A stretch of DNA of 64,000 nt from CAVXEH01 sp963805645 (GTDB lineage: Bacteria > Chloroflexota > Limnocylindria > QHBO01), in NCBI GenBank assembly GCA_963805645.1, contig CAWDVA010000007.1:496001-560000 (forward strand), in the 5' to 3' direction. The translations under genes and the position numbers were made by a program. The notes beneath the pieces are model-generated. The model made no database searches and was not told the origin of the DNA. It was given only the letters and a program-made list of their open reading frames with translations. Below, in pieces: positions 39,366 to 50,325 of the stretch; position 1 is the first letter of the stretch, and each line of letters opens with the position of its first letter.

Positions 39366-40594
39366 GACGCCGCGACGGCCGCCACCGGGGGCTCCCCGGG
39401 CAGGCCGGCCGCGTCGCGGAGCAGGGCCGCGCGGTCCGTCCGCTCCCAGGGGAGGTCGAGGTCCGGCCGGCCGAAGTGCCCGTACGCGGCCGTCTGCCGG
39501 TAGATCGGCCGGCGCAGGTCCAGCTGCTCGATGATGGCACCGGGCCGCATGTCGAAGTGCTCCTCGACCAGCGCCACGATCCGCTCGTCGGCAACCGCCC
39601 CGGTCCCGAAGGTATCGACGTTGATGGCCAGCGGATGCGCCACGCCGATGGCGTACGCAACCTGCAGCTCGAAGCGGCGCGCCAGGCCGGCCGCGACCAC
39701 GTTCGCCGCCACGTAGCGGGCGTAGTAGGCCGCGGAGCGATCGACCTTGGTCGGGTCCTTCCCCGAGAAGCTGCCGCCGCCGTGACGCGCAACGCCGCCG
39801 TAGGTGTCCACGATGATCTTCCGTCCGGACAGGCCGGAGTCCCCCATGGGCCCGCCGATCACGAACCTCCCGGTCGGGTTCACCAGGTGGCGGGTGTGGA
39901 TGGGGTCCAGCAGCCCCGCGGGTATGGCCTTCTCGACGACCGCCTCGCGCACGGCGGCGGCCAGCACGGTCTGATCCACCTCCGGATCGTGCTGCGTGCT
40001 CACCAGCACGGTATCCACCCGGACCGGACGGCCGTCCGGGTCGTAGGCGATCGTCACCTGGCTCTTGCCGTCGGGGCGCAGGAACGGGAGCTCGCCGGAC
40101 TTGCGGGCCTGCGCGAGCCGGCGGGCGACGCGATGGGCCATGACGATCGAGGCGGGCATCAGCTCCGGGGTCTCGTCGGTCGCGTAGCCGAACACCATCC
40201 CCTGGTCGCCGGCCCCCAGCTCCAGCGGCTCGCCACCCTCGCGGGACTCGAGCGAGGCGTCGACGCCCATGGCGATGTCGGGGGACTGCTCCTTGATCGC
40301 GACGATGGCGCCGCAGGTCTCCCAGTCGAACCCGAGGTCCGAGTGGTCGTAGCCGATCTCGCGGACCGTGTCGCGGACGACCGACTGCACGTCGCAGTAC
40401 GCGTCGGTGGTCATCTCGCCCAGCACGAAGACGAGTCCGGTGGTGGTGGCGACCTCGACGGCGACCCGGGCCACGGGGTCCCGGCCGATCACGTCGTCGA
40501 GGACCGCATCGGCGACGGCATCACAGAGCTTGTCGGGGTGGCCCTCGGTCACCGACTCGGAGGTGAACAGGGTCAGGCTGTCAGGACTGGGCAT
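39362..40594 (-). CDS. metK: S-adenosylmethionine synthase
   Basis: The 410-residue enzyme makes SAM from methionine and ATP. It shows SESVTEGHPDKLCDAVADAVLD, the signature GAGDQGMVFGYATDETPEL (split: GAGDQGMV and FGYATDE) and GGGSFSGKDPTKVDRSAAY, with all metal and phosphate residues apparent. GGGAGA precedes ATG 40594, and a TACACT box lies at 40640-40635 on the minus strand. Its neighbours ahcY and apt handle the products of SAM use. Confidence 0.97.
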   Translation of the reverse strand: MPSPDSLTLFTSESVTEGHPDKLCDAVADAVLDDVIGRDPVARVAVEVATTTGLVFVLGEMTTDAYCDVQSVVRDTVREIGYDHSDLGFDWETCGAIVAIKEQSPDIAMGVDASLESREGGEPLELGAGDQGMVFGYATDETPELMPASIVMAHRVARRLAQARKSGELPFLRPDGKSQVTIAYDPDGRPVRVDTVLVSTQHDPEVDQTVLAAAVREAVVEKAIPAGLLDPIHTRHLVNPTGRFVIGGPMGDSGLSGRKIIVDTYGGVARHGGGSFSGKDPTKVDRSAAYYARYVAANVVAAGLARRFELQVAYAIGVAHPLAINVDTFGTGAVADERIVALVEEHFDMRPGAIIEQLDLRRPIYRQTAAYGHFGRPDLDLPWERTDRAALLRDAAGLPGEPPVAAVAAS

Positions 40595-40688
40595 GCGGGT
40601 CTCCCGCGCGGGCGCTTGAGGGGCGCTGTCGGCGAGTGTAGCGCCAGACCGATGGCGACGCGCCGCAGCCCCGCGCCCGGCCCGCGCG

Positions 40689-40761
40689 CAGCCACCACGC
40701 CCGGCACCGCGCCCAGCCACCACGCCCGGCACCGCGCGCAGCCACCACGCCCGGCACACGC
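40689..40761. repeat. Three tandem copies of a 25-bp repeat upstream of metK
   Basis: The gap between ahcY and metK (40595-40901, 307 bp) contains no gene I can support. Within it, the unit CAGCCACCACGCCCGGCACC recurs at 40689, 40714 and 40739 with a 25-bp period; the third copy is cut short. The repeats lie about 50-120 bp upstream of the putative metK -10 box. No SAM or SAH riboswitch was recognised. They could be an operator array, or simply a slippage product. Confidence 0.7.
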
Positions 40762-40901
40762 ACCGCGTGTGAGACGGGACGGGAATGAGCGGTGGCGCGG
40801 TGCCGCACTCACCTGCCGCGTGCAGCGGCCCCCGACGAAGGGTTTCCGCTCAGCGTCACACGTCTGCGGTGTGGAGGGGGAACGGCAGCGGCGGCGATCA
40901 G

Positions 40902-42167
40902 CTACGTCCCGGACTCCCACGACTGCGAGTAGGCCAGCTGCTCGGGCGTCATCGGCTCGATCTCGATTCCCATGCTCGCAAGCTTGAGGCGCGCGACTTC
41001 GCGGTCGATCTCCTCGGGGATCCCGTGGACCGCGGGCTCGAGCTCGCCGGCGTGGGCGCGCAGCCACTCCAGCCCCAGCGCCTGGTTGGCGAAGCTCATG
41101 TCCATCACGATGCTCGGATGACCCTCGGCCGCGCCCAGGTTCACGAGCCGCCCGTCGGCGAGGACGTAAATGCGCCGGCCATCCGCCATCAGGTACTCGC
41201 GCGTGAACGGCCGCACCTCGCGCGAGCTGACCGACTGCTCTTCGAGCGCCGGCAGCTCGAACTCGTCGTTGAAGTGCCCCGCGTTGGCCAGGATCGCCCC
41301 GTCGCGCATGGCCGGGAAGTGGTCGCGCCCCCAGACGTTGAGGTTCCCCGTGGCGCTGATGAACACGTCGCCGATGGCGGCTGCCGACCCGGCACTCATC
41401 ACCCGGTATCCGTCCATCGCGGCCTCCAGGGCCCGGATCGCATCCACCTCCACGACCGTGACGTTGGCGCCCATCCCGTGGGCCCGCGAGGCGATCCCGC
41501 GCCCGACCCAGCCGTAACCGCCCACCACCACGTTCTTGCCCGCGAAGAGGACGTTCGTGGCGCGCAGGATCCCGTCGATGGCGCTCTGCCCGGTTCCGTA
41601 GCGGTTGTCGAACAGGTGCTTGGTCAGCGCCTCGTTCACGGCCACCACCGGGAAGCGCAGCTTGCCGTCGAAGGCCATGGCCCGCATGCGGATGACGCCG
41701 GTGGTGGTCTCCTCCGTGCCGCCCACCACCTCCGGCAGCAGGTCGGTGCGCTGCGTGTGGAGCGCGGTCACCAGGTCGGCGCCGTCGTCCATGGTCACCT
41801 GCGGGTGGTGGTCGAGCGCCGCGCCGATGTGGCGGTAGTAGCTGTCGCGATCCTCGCCCTTGATGGCGTATACCCCGATCCGGTGGTGGACGACCAGGGA
41901 TGCGGCCACGTCATCCTGCGTGGACAGCGGGTTCGACGAGCACAGGACCACGTCCGCGCCGCCATCGGCCAGCGTGCGCATCAGGTTGGCCGTCTCGCTG
42001 GTCACGTGCAGGCAGGCGCTGATCCGCCAGCCGGCGAGGGGTCGCTCCGCGGCGAACCGCTCGCGGATCCCGGCCAGCACCGGCATCTGGCGGTCCGCCC
42101 ACTCGATCTTCAGCTTCCCCTGCTCGGCGAGGCCGATGTCGGCCACGTCGTGCGCTGTCTCGCTCAC
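40902..42167 (-). CDS. ahcY: Adenosylhomocysteinase
   Basis: The 421-residue NAD-dependent enzyme splits S-adenosylhomocysteine into adenosine and homocysteine. It shows HVTSETANLMRTLADGGA, CSSNPLSTQDDVAA, GTEETTTGVIR, the NAD fold VVVGGYGWVGRGIA and NAGHFNDEF. It ends without the KPDHYRY tail of the eukaryotic form, as in many bacterial and archaeal enzymes. GTG 42167 overlaps the acetyltransferase stop (GTGA) and is preferred; GTG 42185 would add six residues. Confidence 0.95.
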   Translation of the reverse strand: MSETAHDVADIGLAEQGKLKIEWADRQMPVLAGIRERFAAERPLAGWRISACLHVTSETANLMRTLADGGADVVLCSSNPLSTQDDVAASLVVHHRIGVYAIKGEDRDSYYRHIGAALDHHPQVTMDDGADLVTALHTQRTDLLPEVVGGTEETTTGVIRMRAMAFDGKLRFPVVAVNEALTKHLFDNRYGTGQSAIDGILRATNVLFAGKNVVVGGYGWVGRGIASRAHGMGANVTVVEVDAIRALEAAMDGYRVMSAGSAAAIGDVFISATGNLNVWGRDHFPAMRDGAILANAGHFNDEFELPALEEQSVSSREVRPFTREYLMADGRRIYVLADGRLVNLGAAEGHPSIVMDMSFANQALGLEWLRAHAGELEPAVHGIPEEIDREVARLKLASMGIEIEPMTPEQLAYSQSWESGT

Positions 42168-43021
42168 CCCGGGTTGCGTTGCCACGTCAGTCGCAAAGCC
42201 TCTCGTATCGGTCGCATGATCCCCCAGCCACCCGAGCGCCGGCGACCGAGCCGCTCGACGAGGTGGCAGTGCACACGGTACCCGAGGCGCGTGTAGGCCG
42301 CGACGGCGGGGTCGTTGTCGGCATGGACGTTGAGCGCCACGTCGGGGAGGCGGCTGAGCAGCTCGGCGGTCACCGCGGAGGTGACCATCTTGGCGAAGTC
42401 GTGGCCGCGGTAGTCCGTGTGGGTCATGACGTTGCCGACCACGCCGATCCCCTCGCGCGGATTGATGACATGGGTGCCGGCAGCGCTCACCAGCCGGCCG
42501 CGGATCCGGACTCCGAAATAGATCCCGTCGGAGAGGACCGAGGCGGGGAACCCGGTTCGGAAGCCCAGCTGGTACAGGCGGTTGAGCTCGTCGATATCGG
42601 CGGGGACCAGGCGCTCCGCGGGACCGGCGAACGGCGCGAACGCGTCGCGATCGACGACCATCCGGAACATCGCCGTGGGCGCCTCGAGCTCGTACATCGC
42701 ACGCATGGCCCCCTCGTGCTCCTCGCCCGCCTGGAAGTACGCGTCGCGCGGCTTGATCACCGTCTCGAGCAGCGAGCGGCAGCCGTCGTCGTCGCCCATC
42801 AGGAAGAGCGGCTGGGGCACCAGGCCCTCGAGATGCTCGGCCAGGGCGATGGGCCGACCGGCGGGGTCGTAGGCGATCCCCCACGTCGCCCGCCGGCGAT
42901 GGGGTCCGTCGAGATCGCCCATGGCGTAAGCGGCGTACAGGCGATCCGTCCGCAGGAACGCGGCGATCGCGTCGCGGTCGGTGACGGCTCGTGCCCGCTG
43001 CTCGGACTGGGCGACCGCCAT
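42164..43021 (-). CDS. GNAT family N-acetyltransferase
   Basis: The 285-residue protein has an N-terminal half of unclear fold and a C-terminal GNAT domain (about 125-270). Motif A is VGNVMTHTDYRGHDFAKMVTSAV, of which DYRGHDFAKM resembles the acetyl-CoA loop R-G-x-G-x-A. The motif B segment is ALNVHADNDPAVAAYTRLGYR. The substrate is unknown. It lies between apt and ahcY and overlaps ahcY by 4 bp; a link to the methyl cycle is possible but unsupported. Confidence 0.82.
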   Translation of the reverse strand: MAVAQSEQRARAVTDRDAIAAFLRTDRLYAAYAMGDLDGPHRRRATWGIAYDPAGRPIALAEHLEGLVPQPLFLMGDDDGCRSLLETVIKPRDAYFQAGEEHEGAMRAMYELEAPTAMFRMVVDRDAFAPFAGPAERLVPADIDELNRLYQLGFRTGFPASVLSDGIYFGVRIRGRLVSAAGTHVINPREGIGVVGNVMTHTDYRGHDFAKMVTSAVTAELLSRLPDVALNVHADNDPAVAAYTRLGYRVHCHLVERLGRRRSGGWGIMRPIREALRLTWQRNPG

Positions 43022-43044
43022 CGGTTCCGTGCCCTCCGCAGCGC

Positions 43045-43575
43045 CTAGTAGGTGAGCAACGTGTTGATGGTGAACTCGCCCAGACTCTCGCGGCCCTTGA
43101 GCGCCGTGAGCTCGACCATGAACGAGAGGGCGGCGATCTCCCCGCCGAGCCGCCGGACGAGCTCGATGGTGCCCATCACCGTGCCGCCGGTGGCGAGCAG
43201 GTCATCGACGATGAGGACCCGCTGGCCGGGCTGGATCGCGTCCTTGTGGATCTCCAGGGTCGCTGTCCCGTACTCCAGCGAGTACTCCACCTCGATGGTC
43301 TCCGCCGGCAGCTTCCCCAGCTTGCGGACCGGGACGAAGCCGGCGCCCAGCGTGTAGGCGAGCGGGGCGGAGAAGATGAACCCGCGGGACTCCATGCCCA
43401 CCACCAGGTCGACCTTCGCGTCGGCGACCTGGGCCGCCATCTGGTCGATCACCTCCTTGAAGGCGTCGGGGTCCTTCAGGAGGGTGGTGATGTCGTAGAA
43501 GAGGATTCCCGGCTTGGGAAAGTCGGGAACCTCACGGATCTTCGCGCGCAGGTCGTCGGCCGAGAGCACGGTCAC
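43045..43575 (-). CDS. apt: Adenine phosphoribosyltransferase
   Basis: The 176-residue enzyme salvages adenine to AMP with PRPP. It shows PDFPKPGILFYDITTLL, VGMESRGFIF and the PRPP loop VLIVDDLLATGGTV. GGAG lies 6 nt before GTG 43575. It is followed after 23 bp by the GNAT gene and then ahcY, so it may recycle adenine derived from SAM-dependent reactions. Confidence 0.95.
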   Translation of the reverse strand: MTVLSADDLRAKIREVPDFPKPGILFYDITTLLKDPDAFKEVIDQMAAQVADAKVDLVVGMESRGFIFSAPLAYTLGAGFVPVRKLGKLPAETIEVEYSLEYGTATLEIHKDAIQPGQRVLIVDDLLATGGTVMGTIELVRRLGGEIAALSFMVELTALKGRESLGEFTINTLLTY

Positions 43576-43703
43576 GGGGCACTCCAGGGTGGGGAGGAAT
43601 CAGTCCGCGGCTGAGTCTAGACCCTATGCCGACCGGGCGGCAACGGTACGGGCAGCTCGTGGGATCCCGAACTGCCGCGCGGACCGAAGCGTATGCTCGC
43701 CGC

Positions 43704-44765
43704 ATGGCGGTGGTCTCGGGCGAGCCCCGATGGCTCGCAGGCCTGAACGGGAACCCGGTGCCGTGGCTCCTCGAGGAGGAGGCACCGGCAGTCCGGCATC
43801 GCGCGCTCCGCGAGCTGCTCGGCCACCAGCGCAATGACCCCGAGGTCGTGCGCGCCCGGCGGGCCGCCATGGCGTCCGACCCCATCGCCTCAATCCTGGC
43901 AGCCCAGGATCCCGATGGCTGGTGGATCAAGCCCGGCGGCGGCTACGGGCCGAAGTACACGGGCACGGTCTGGTCGCTGACCTTCCTGGACCAGATGGGA
44001 GCCGATGGCGACGATCCGCGCATCCGGGCCGCGTGCAGTCACGTCCTGGAGCACACCCAGGCGCCCAGCGGCGGGTTCGGGTTTTCGTCGCGCAGCCGCC
44101 CGCCGACTCCTTCCACGGTCGTGCATTGCCTGAACGGGAACCTGCTCCGTGCGCTCGTCGGCTTCGGATGGCTCGATGACGAGCGCGTACAGCGTTCCAT
44201 CGACTGGCAGGCGGCAGCGGCAACGGGAGAGGGCGACATCAGCTGGTATCGCTCCGCGACCTCCGGACCCGGTTTCGGCTGTGGCATCAACGAGCAGCTC
44301 CCGTGCGGGTGGGGCGCGGCCAAGGCGGTGCTCGCCCTGGCTCGTATCCCCGCGAATCGGCGGTCGCTACAGGTCACCGCCGCGCTCAACGCAGGGGTGG
44401 AGTTCCTCCTGTCGGTGGACCCTGCCACCGCCACGTATCCCATGGGCTGGGGCAACACGCGCCCGAACGCGAGCTGGTTCAGGCTCGGTTTCCCGAGCGG
44501 CTATGTCGCCGACGTTCTGCAGGTGCTCGAGGCGGTCTGCGAAGCCGGCCATGCTGCCGATGTACGTCTGCGCCCGGCCCTGACGTGGCTGCTTGCCCAG
44601 CAGGACGCCACCGGCCGCTGGAAGAACCAGAATCGATATCACGGGAAGATGCACGTGGAGGTCGACGTCGGCCGCGGACCAAGCCGCTGGGTCACGCTAC
44701 GGGCCTGCCGCGTCCTCCAGATGGTCGACGCCGCGTCACCGGTTGGCGACGCGGCGTCCCTCTGA
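43704..44765 (+). CDS. Terpene-cyclase/prenyltransferase-like alpha-toroid protein
   Basis: The 353-residue protein is built of helical repeats of the alpha/alpha-toroid type with QW-like turns, for example AAQDPDGWWIKPGG, TQAPSGGFGFSSRS and AQQDATGRWKNQN. No DxDD or DDxxD catalytic motif of squalene-hopene cyclases is visible. It may be a non-catalytic or distinct enzyme. A TATGCT box (43692-43697) ends 6 nt before ATG 43704, so translation may be leaderless; an upstream in-frame ATG at 43626 would add 26 basic residues. Function unknown. Confidence 0.72.
   Translation: MAVVSGEPRWLAGLNGNPVPWLLEEEAPAVRHRALRELLGHQRNDPEVVRARRAAMASDPIASILAAQDPDGWWIKPGGGYGPKYTGTVWSLTFLDQMGADGDDPRIRAACSHVLEHTQAPSGGFGFSSRSRPPTPSTVVHCLNGNLLRALVGFGWLDDERVQRSIDWQAAAATGEGDISWYRSATSGPGFGCGINEQLPCGWGAAKAVLALARIPANRRSLQVTAALNAGVEFLLSVDPATATYPMGWGNTRPNASWFRLGFPSGYVADVLQVLEAVCEAGHAADVRLRPALTWLLAQQDATGRWKNQNRYHGKMHVEVDVGRGPSRWVTLRACRVLQMVDAASPVGDAASL
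44727..44758. terminator. Inverted repeat at a convergent gene end (possible bidirectional terminator)
   Basis: Perfect 11-bp arms GACGCCGCGTC (44727-44737) and GACGCGGCGTC (44748-44758) pair around a 10-nt loop. They lie in the last codons of the toroid gene, 17 bp from the convergent aconitase stop. No T-run follows, so a hairpin-only or Rho-assisted terminator for both strands is the likely role. Confidence 0.5.
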
Positions 44766-44774
44766 GCCCAGTGC

Positions 44775-47468
<2,694 letters not shown>

Positions 47469-47579
47469 GGGAAGCGCCTCCTTCGTCATCCGCGCAGGAG
47501 CGCGGCCTTCGTCGAGTTCGGCGCCGGACGGGTGCGCCCGTCCCGGGTCGAGAGAGACATGAAGTATACCGCCCTCGGC

Positions 47580-48863
47580 TCACGGCACCGGATCGACCGC
47601 CTCCACATCGGCCGCCGGCGCGCCGGCCACCTCCGCGTCGATCACGTCGTCGCCATGGCGCCGGATCGTGCGCCAGTAGAGCGGCAGCGAGGCCGCCACC
47701 ACCACCCCCGCCGCCATCATTGCCTGACCGGCGCCCGCAGCAGTGGCCAGGACGCCCAGGGCCGGACCGGCCAGGATCTGCCCCAGCGCGTCGGCCTGGG
47801 CATCCAGCGAGAGCACCGTGGCACGGATGCGAGCCGTCAGGCTCTGGTTGATCCAGGCGGAGGTGATGGGAGCCGCGATCCGGCGCAGCGTCCGGGCTAG
47901 CAGGTACAGGCTGGCAGCGGCCGCGAACTGGCCTGCCAGGCCAAAACCGACCAGGGCCGCCGCCAGGGAGCCGTCCACCACCAGGAGGGTCGTGGCCGCC
48001 GCGACGTGGCTCGATGTGCTCGCCCGTCGCCGTGCGATCTCCGCGGCCGCAACGGCGAGACCGAGGGCGGCAGCGTCGAGCATCCCGATCCAGACGATGG
48101 CCGGCAGGGCGGGTGCGGCGGGGAGGCCGACATCTTCCACGAGGTGGAGCTGCCACAGCCGGTCGAAGGCCTCGCTCGCCGCGCCGGTAAGGAAGGTGAT
48201 GGCGAGGATGGTCAGGAGGATGGGCGCACGCCGGACGGCAGAGACGCCCGCACGCAGCGTGCCGACCATGGCCCTTGCGCCGCGGGAGCCCGGGGTCCCA
48301 GGATGGAAGTGCCGCTCCGGCATGACAACCGCGAGCCAGCCGGTCAGTGCCAGGTAGCCTGCTCCTCCTGCGACCAGCGGAGCCGCGAGACCCGCGACCG
48401 ACGCCAATGCCACGCTGGCGACCAGGCCGCCGATCGCGCCGAGGGATGTCGCCTGGCTCCCGCGCAGGAACAACGGTCCAAGGTCGGTCTCGCCGGATTC
48501 GTCGGCAGCCCAGGCCTCCCAGGCGCCACTGATGAACGTGGAGCCGATCCCCCACACGACCTGCGCGAGAACGATGACGGCGAACACCGGCACGGCACCC
48601 CACAGCACGAAGCCAAGACCCATCAGGGCGGTGCCGGTGAGGACCGAGAGGCGACGGCTGACGGTGTCGGCCACGACGCCGGTGGGCACCTCGAACAGGA
48701 AGGCGCTCACCTCCAGCGCGGTGCCCACCAGGACCAGCTGCAGGGCATCGAGGTTCGCAACCTCGATGGCGTACAGCGAGCTGGCGGTGAAGACGAGAAG
48801 GGCGAAGAAGGACCAGCCGAACTCGGTGGCCAGGTAGATCGCCCGGAACGATGGGTGACGCAC
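47580..48863 (-). CDS. Major facilitator superfamily transporter
   Basis: The 427-residue protein has about twelve membrane helices. It has the MFS motif-A-like loop after helix 2 (FEVPTGVVADTVSRRLSV), of the drug/metabolite efflux type. GTG 48863 follows GGAG with 8 nt spacing and is preferred to GTG 48884. Substrate cannot be deduced. It ends about 90 bp before the aconitase start, and the 290-bp gap to the sdpR gene contains that gene's promoter and no other supported gene. Confidence 0.85.
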   Translation of the reverse strand: MRHPSFRAIYLATEFGWSFFALLVFTASSLYAIEVANLDALQLVLVGTALEVSAFLFEVPTGVVADTVSRRLSVLTGTALMGLGFVLWGAVPVFAVIVLAQVVWGIGSTFISGAWEAWAADESGETDLGPLFLRGSQATSLGAIGGLVASVALASVAGLAAPLVAGGAGYLALTGWLAVVMPERHFHPGTPGSRGARAMVGTLRAGVSAVRRAPILLTILAITFLTGAASEAFDRLWQLHLVEDVGLPAAPALPAIVWIGMLDAAALGLAVAAAEIARRRASTSSHVAAATTLLVVDGSLAAALVGFGLAGQFAAAASLYLLARTLRRIAAPITSAWINQSLTARIRATVLSLDAQADALGQILAGPALGVLATAAGAGQAMMAAGVVVAASLPLYWRTIRRHGDDVIDAEVAGAPAADVEAVDPVP

Positions 48864-49098
48864 AGGGCACGCTCCATGAAGCACTGAGGGAAGATCGCGG
48901 GCGTGTCCCGGGAGGGCAGGCGCTCATGGCTCGCTCGGAGGAGCCGACGTCGAGGACGTTTCGTGGGCGCGGCTGTGTGCTCGGAAGGGACCGCCTAGCG
49001 GTGCAGAGGCTCCATGTGGCTCCGATGATAGGCAGGAGGGTCAATCGCGGTCCGGGAGAGGGCCATGCCTCGCTCCGTCAGGACCGGCCGTCTGGCGC

Positions 49099-49142
49099 TT
49101 GACTCGTCGGGTCAGGGGAGCTAATTTGCTAGTTGGCTAATT
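49099..49142 (+). promoter_or_regulatory. Promoter and operator of the sdpRI-like operon
   Basis: TTGACT (49099-49104) and TAATTT (49122-49127) are separated by 17 bp, the best sigma-70 promoter in the window. Two direct copies of GCTAATT (49120-49126 and 49136-49142) overlap the -10 and the start region, 16 bp apart. They are a plausible binding site for the ArsR-type repressor encoded next, giving autoregulation as known for SdpR. Confidence 0.7.
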
Positions 49143-49155
49143 AGGGATGCAGCGA

Positions 49156-49449
49156 ATGAACGACGTGTACCGGGCGCTCTCCGATCCGACCCGGCGCAGG
49201 ATCCTGGCGCTCCTGCGCGGGCGCGACATGAGCGCGGGCGACATCGCGTCGCAGTTCGAGCAGTCCTGGCCCACCATCTCGGGCCACCTGGCGGTCCTCA
49301 GGGACGCGGACCTGGTGCAGGCCGATCGCCACGGCACGACGATCACCTATCACCTGAACGTGAGCGTCCTCGAGGAGGCCATGCTGGCCCTCATGCAGGC
49401 GCTCGGAATCGGCAGTCTCGCCGGCGAGCGTCCAGGGGAACAGCCATGA
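49156..49449 (+). CDS. sdpR: SdpR-type ArsR-family autorepressor
   Basis: The 97-residue winged-helix repressor begins MNDVYRALSDPTRRRILALL and has the recognition helix segment QSWPTISGHLAVLRDADLV with a wing. No metal-binding cysteines are present, in line with SdpR rather than metal sensors. ATG 49156 is preferred to ATG 49147 because AGGG lies 9 nt before it. It overlaps sdpI (ATGA). In B. subtilis SdpR is titrated by SdpI when the SdpC toxin is bound. Confidence 0.88.
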   Translation: MNDVYRALSDPTRRRILALLRGRDMSAGDIASQFEQSWPTISGHLAVLRDADLVQADRHGTTITYHLNVSVLEEAMLALMQALGIGSLAGERPGEQP

Positions 49450-50117
49450 AGTCACGCGTCATCCTCGTCATCGCCGGGGTGGTCTTTCTCGGCAGCCTGG
49501 CGGTCAGCCTGTGGGCCTGGGGACAGATCCCCGATGGCGCCCAGATCCCGATCCACTGGGGTGTGAACGGCGAGGCGAACGGCTACGCGCCGAAGGCGGT
49601 AGGGCTGCTCCTCATGCCGGCGATCATCGCCGTGCTCGGGATCGTGTTCGGTGCGATCCCCTATCTCGATCCGCGCCGCGACCACCAGGAGCGATCGACG
49701 ACGTCGCGCCTGTGGATCATGGGCGCCGCCATCGTCGTGATGGGGGCGGTGCACGTGGCCGCGACGCTGACGGTCGTGGGGGCGCCCATCGAGATCGGCC
49801 GCGTCGTGGTGATCGCGGTGGGCGGCATGTTCATCGTGATCGGCAACTACCTGGGCAAGGTGCGGAGCAACTGGTTCGTCGGCATCCGCACTCCCTGGAC
49901 CCTGTCGAGCGAACGGTCGTGGTCACAAACCCACCGCCTGGGCGGGTACCTGTTCGTGGCCGCCGGAGTGGTGAGCATCGCCCTCGCCATCGTGGCGGCT
50001 CCGGCCGTGTTCGCCTTCGGTATGATCGGAGCGGCCGCTGCCGCCGGCATCGTCCCGGTCGTCTACTCCTACTTCGCCTGGCGGTCCGACCCCGACCGCC
50101 ACCCCTTCGGAGGTTGA
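49446..50117 (+). CDS. sdpI: SdpI-family membrane protein (toxin-immunity type)
   Basis: The 223-residue protein has six hydrophobic helices. The N-terminal DUF1648 segment (QIPIHWGVNGEANGYAPKA) and the C-terminal SdpI segment (GNYLGKVRSNWFVGIRTPWTLSSERSW, shown by NWFVGIRTPWT) identify the family. SdpI gives immunity to the SdpC killing factor and signals to SdpR. No toxin gene (sdpC) is nearby, so it may protect against outside toxins or sense another envelope stress. Confidence 0.9.
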   Translation: MKSRVILVIAGVVFLGSLAVSLWAWGQIPDGAQIPIHWGVNGEANGYAPKAVGLLLMPAIIAVLGIVFGAIPYLDPRRDHQERSTTSRLWIMGAAIVVMGAVHVAATLTVVGAPIEIGRVVVIAVGGMFIVIGNYLGKVRSNWFVGIRTPWTLSSERSWSQTHRLGGYLFVAAGVVSIALAIVAAPAVFAFGMIGAAAAAGIVPVVYSYFAWRSDPDRHPFGG

Positions 50118-50120
50118 TTG

Positions 50121-50321
50121 GTGTCCACTGGGCAGATCATCGCGATCATCGCGCCCCTACTCATCCTTCAGCTCGCGCTCATGGGCGTCGGCCTGTACGA
50201 CCTGACCCGGCCGGAGCGGCGGGTCAAGGGCGGGAACAAGGTCGTGTGGGGAATCGTCATCGTCCTGGGCGAGCTCCTGGGCCCGCTCGTCTACTTCCTC
50301 TTCGGACGCGAGGACGCCTGA
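50121..50321 (+). CDS. Small PLDc_N-domain membrane protein (YxlE-like)
   Basis: The 66-residue protein has two membrane helices and the PLDNc pattern GLYDLTRPERRVKGGNKVVW and GPLVYFLFGRED. It matches small proteins such as B. subtilis YxlE that accompany ABC exporters. GTG 50121 is 7 nt after CGGAGG. The ABC ATPase gene follows after 4 bp. It may be an accessory or anti-sigma-linked subunit, as in the yxl operon. Confidence 0.85.
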   Translation: MSTGQIIAIIAPLLILQLALMGVGLYDLTRPERRVKGGNKVVWGIVIVLGELLGPLVYFLFGREDA

Positions 50322-50325
50322 GCCG

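Noticed and set aside
40595..40901. SAM or SAH riboswitch before metK / ahcY
   Set aside because: No conserved SAM-I, SAM-II or SAH riboswitch core could be seen on the minus strand, only the 25-bp repeats and a weak promoter.
47490..49098. Small frames in the gap between the MFS gene and sdpR, and antisense to the MFS gene
   Set aside because: No ribosome-binding site, no domain and Arg/Gly-rich shadow composition; the gap is explained by the sdp promoter.
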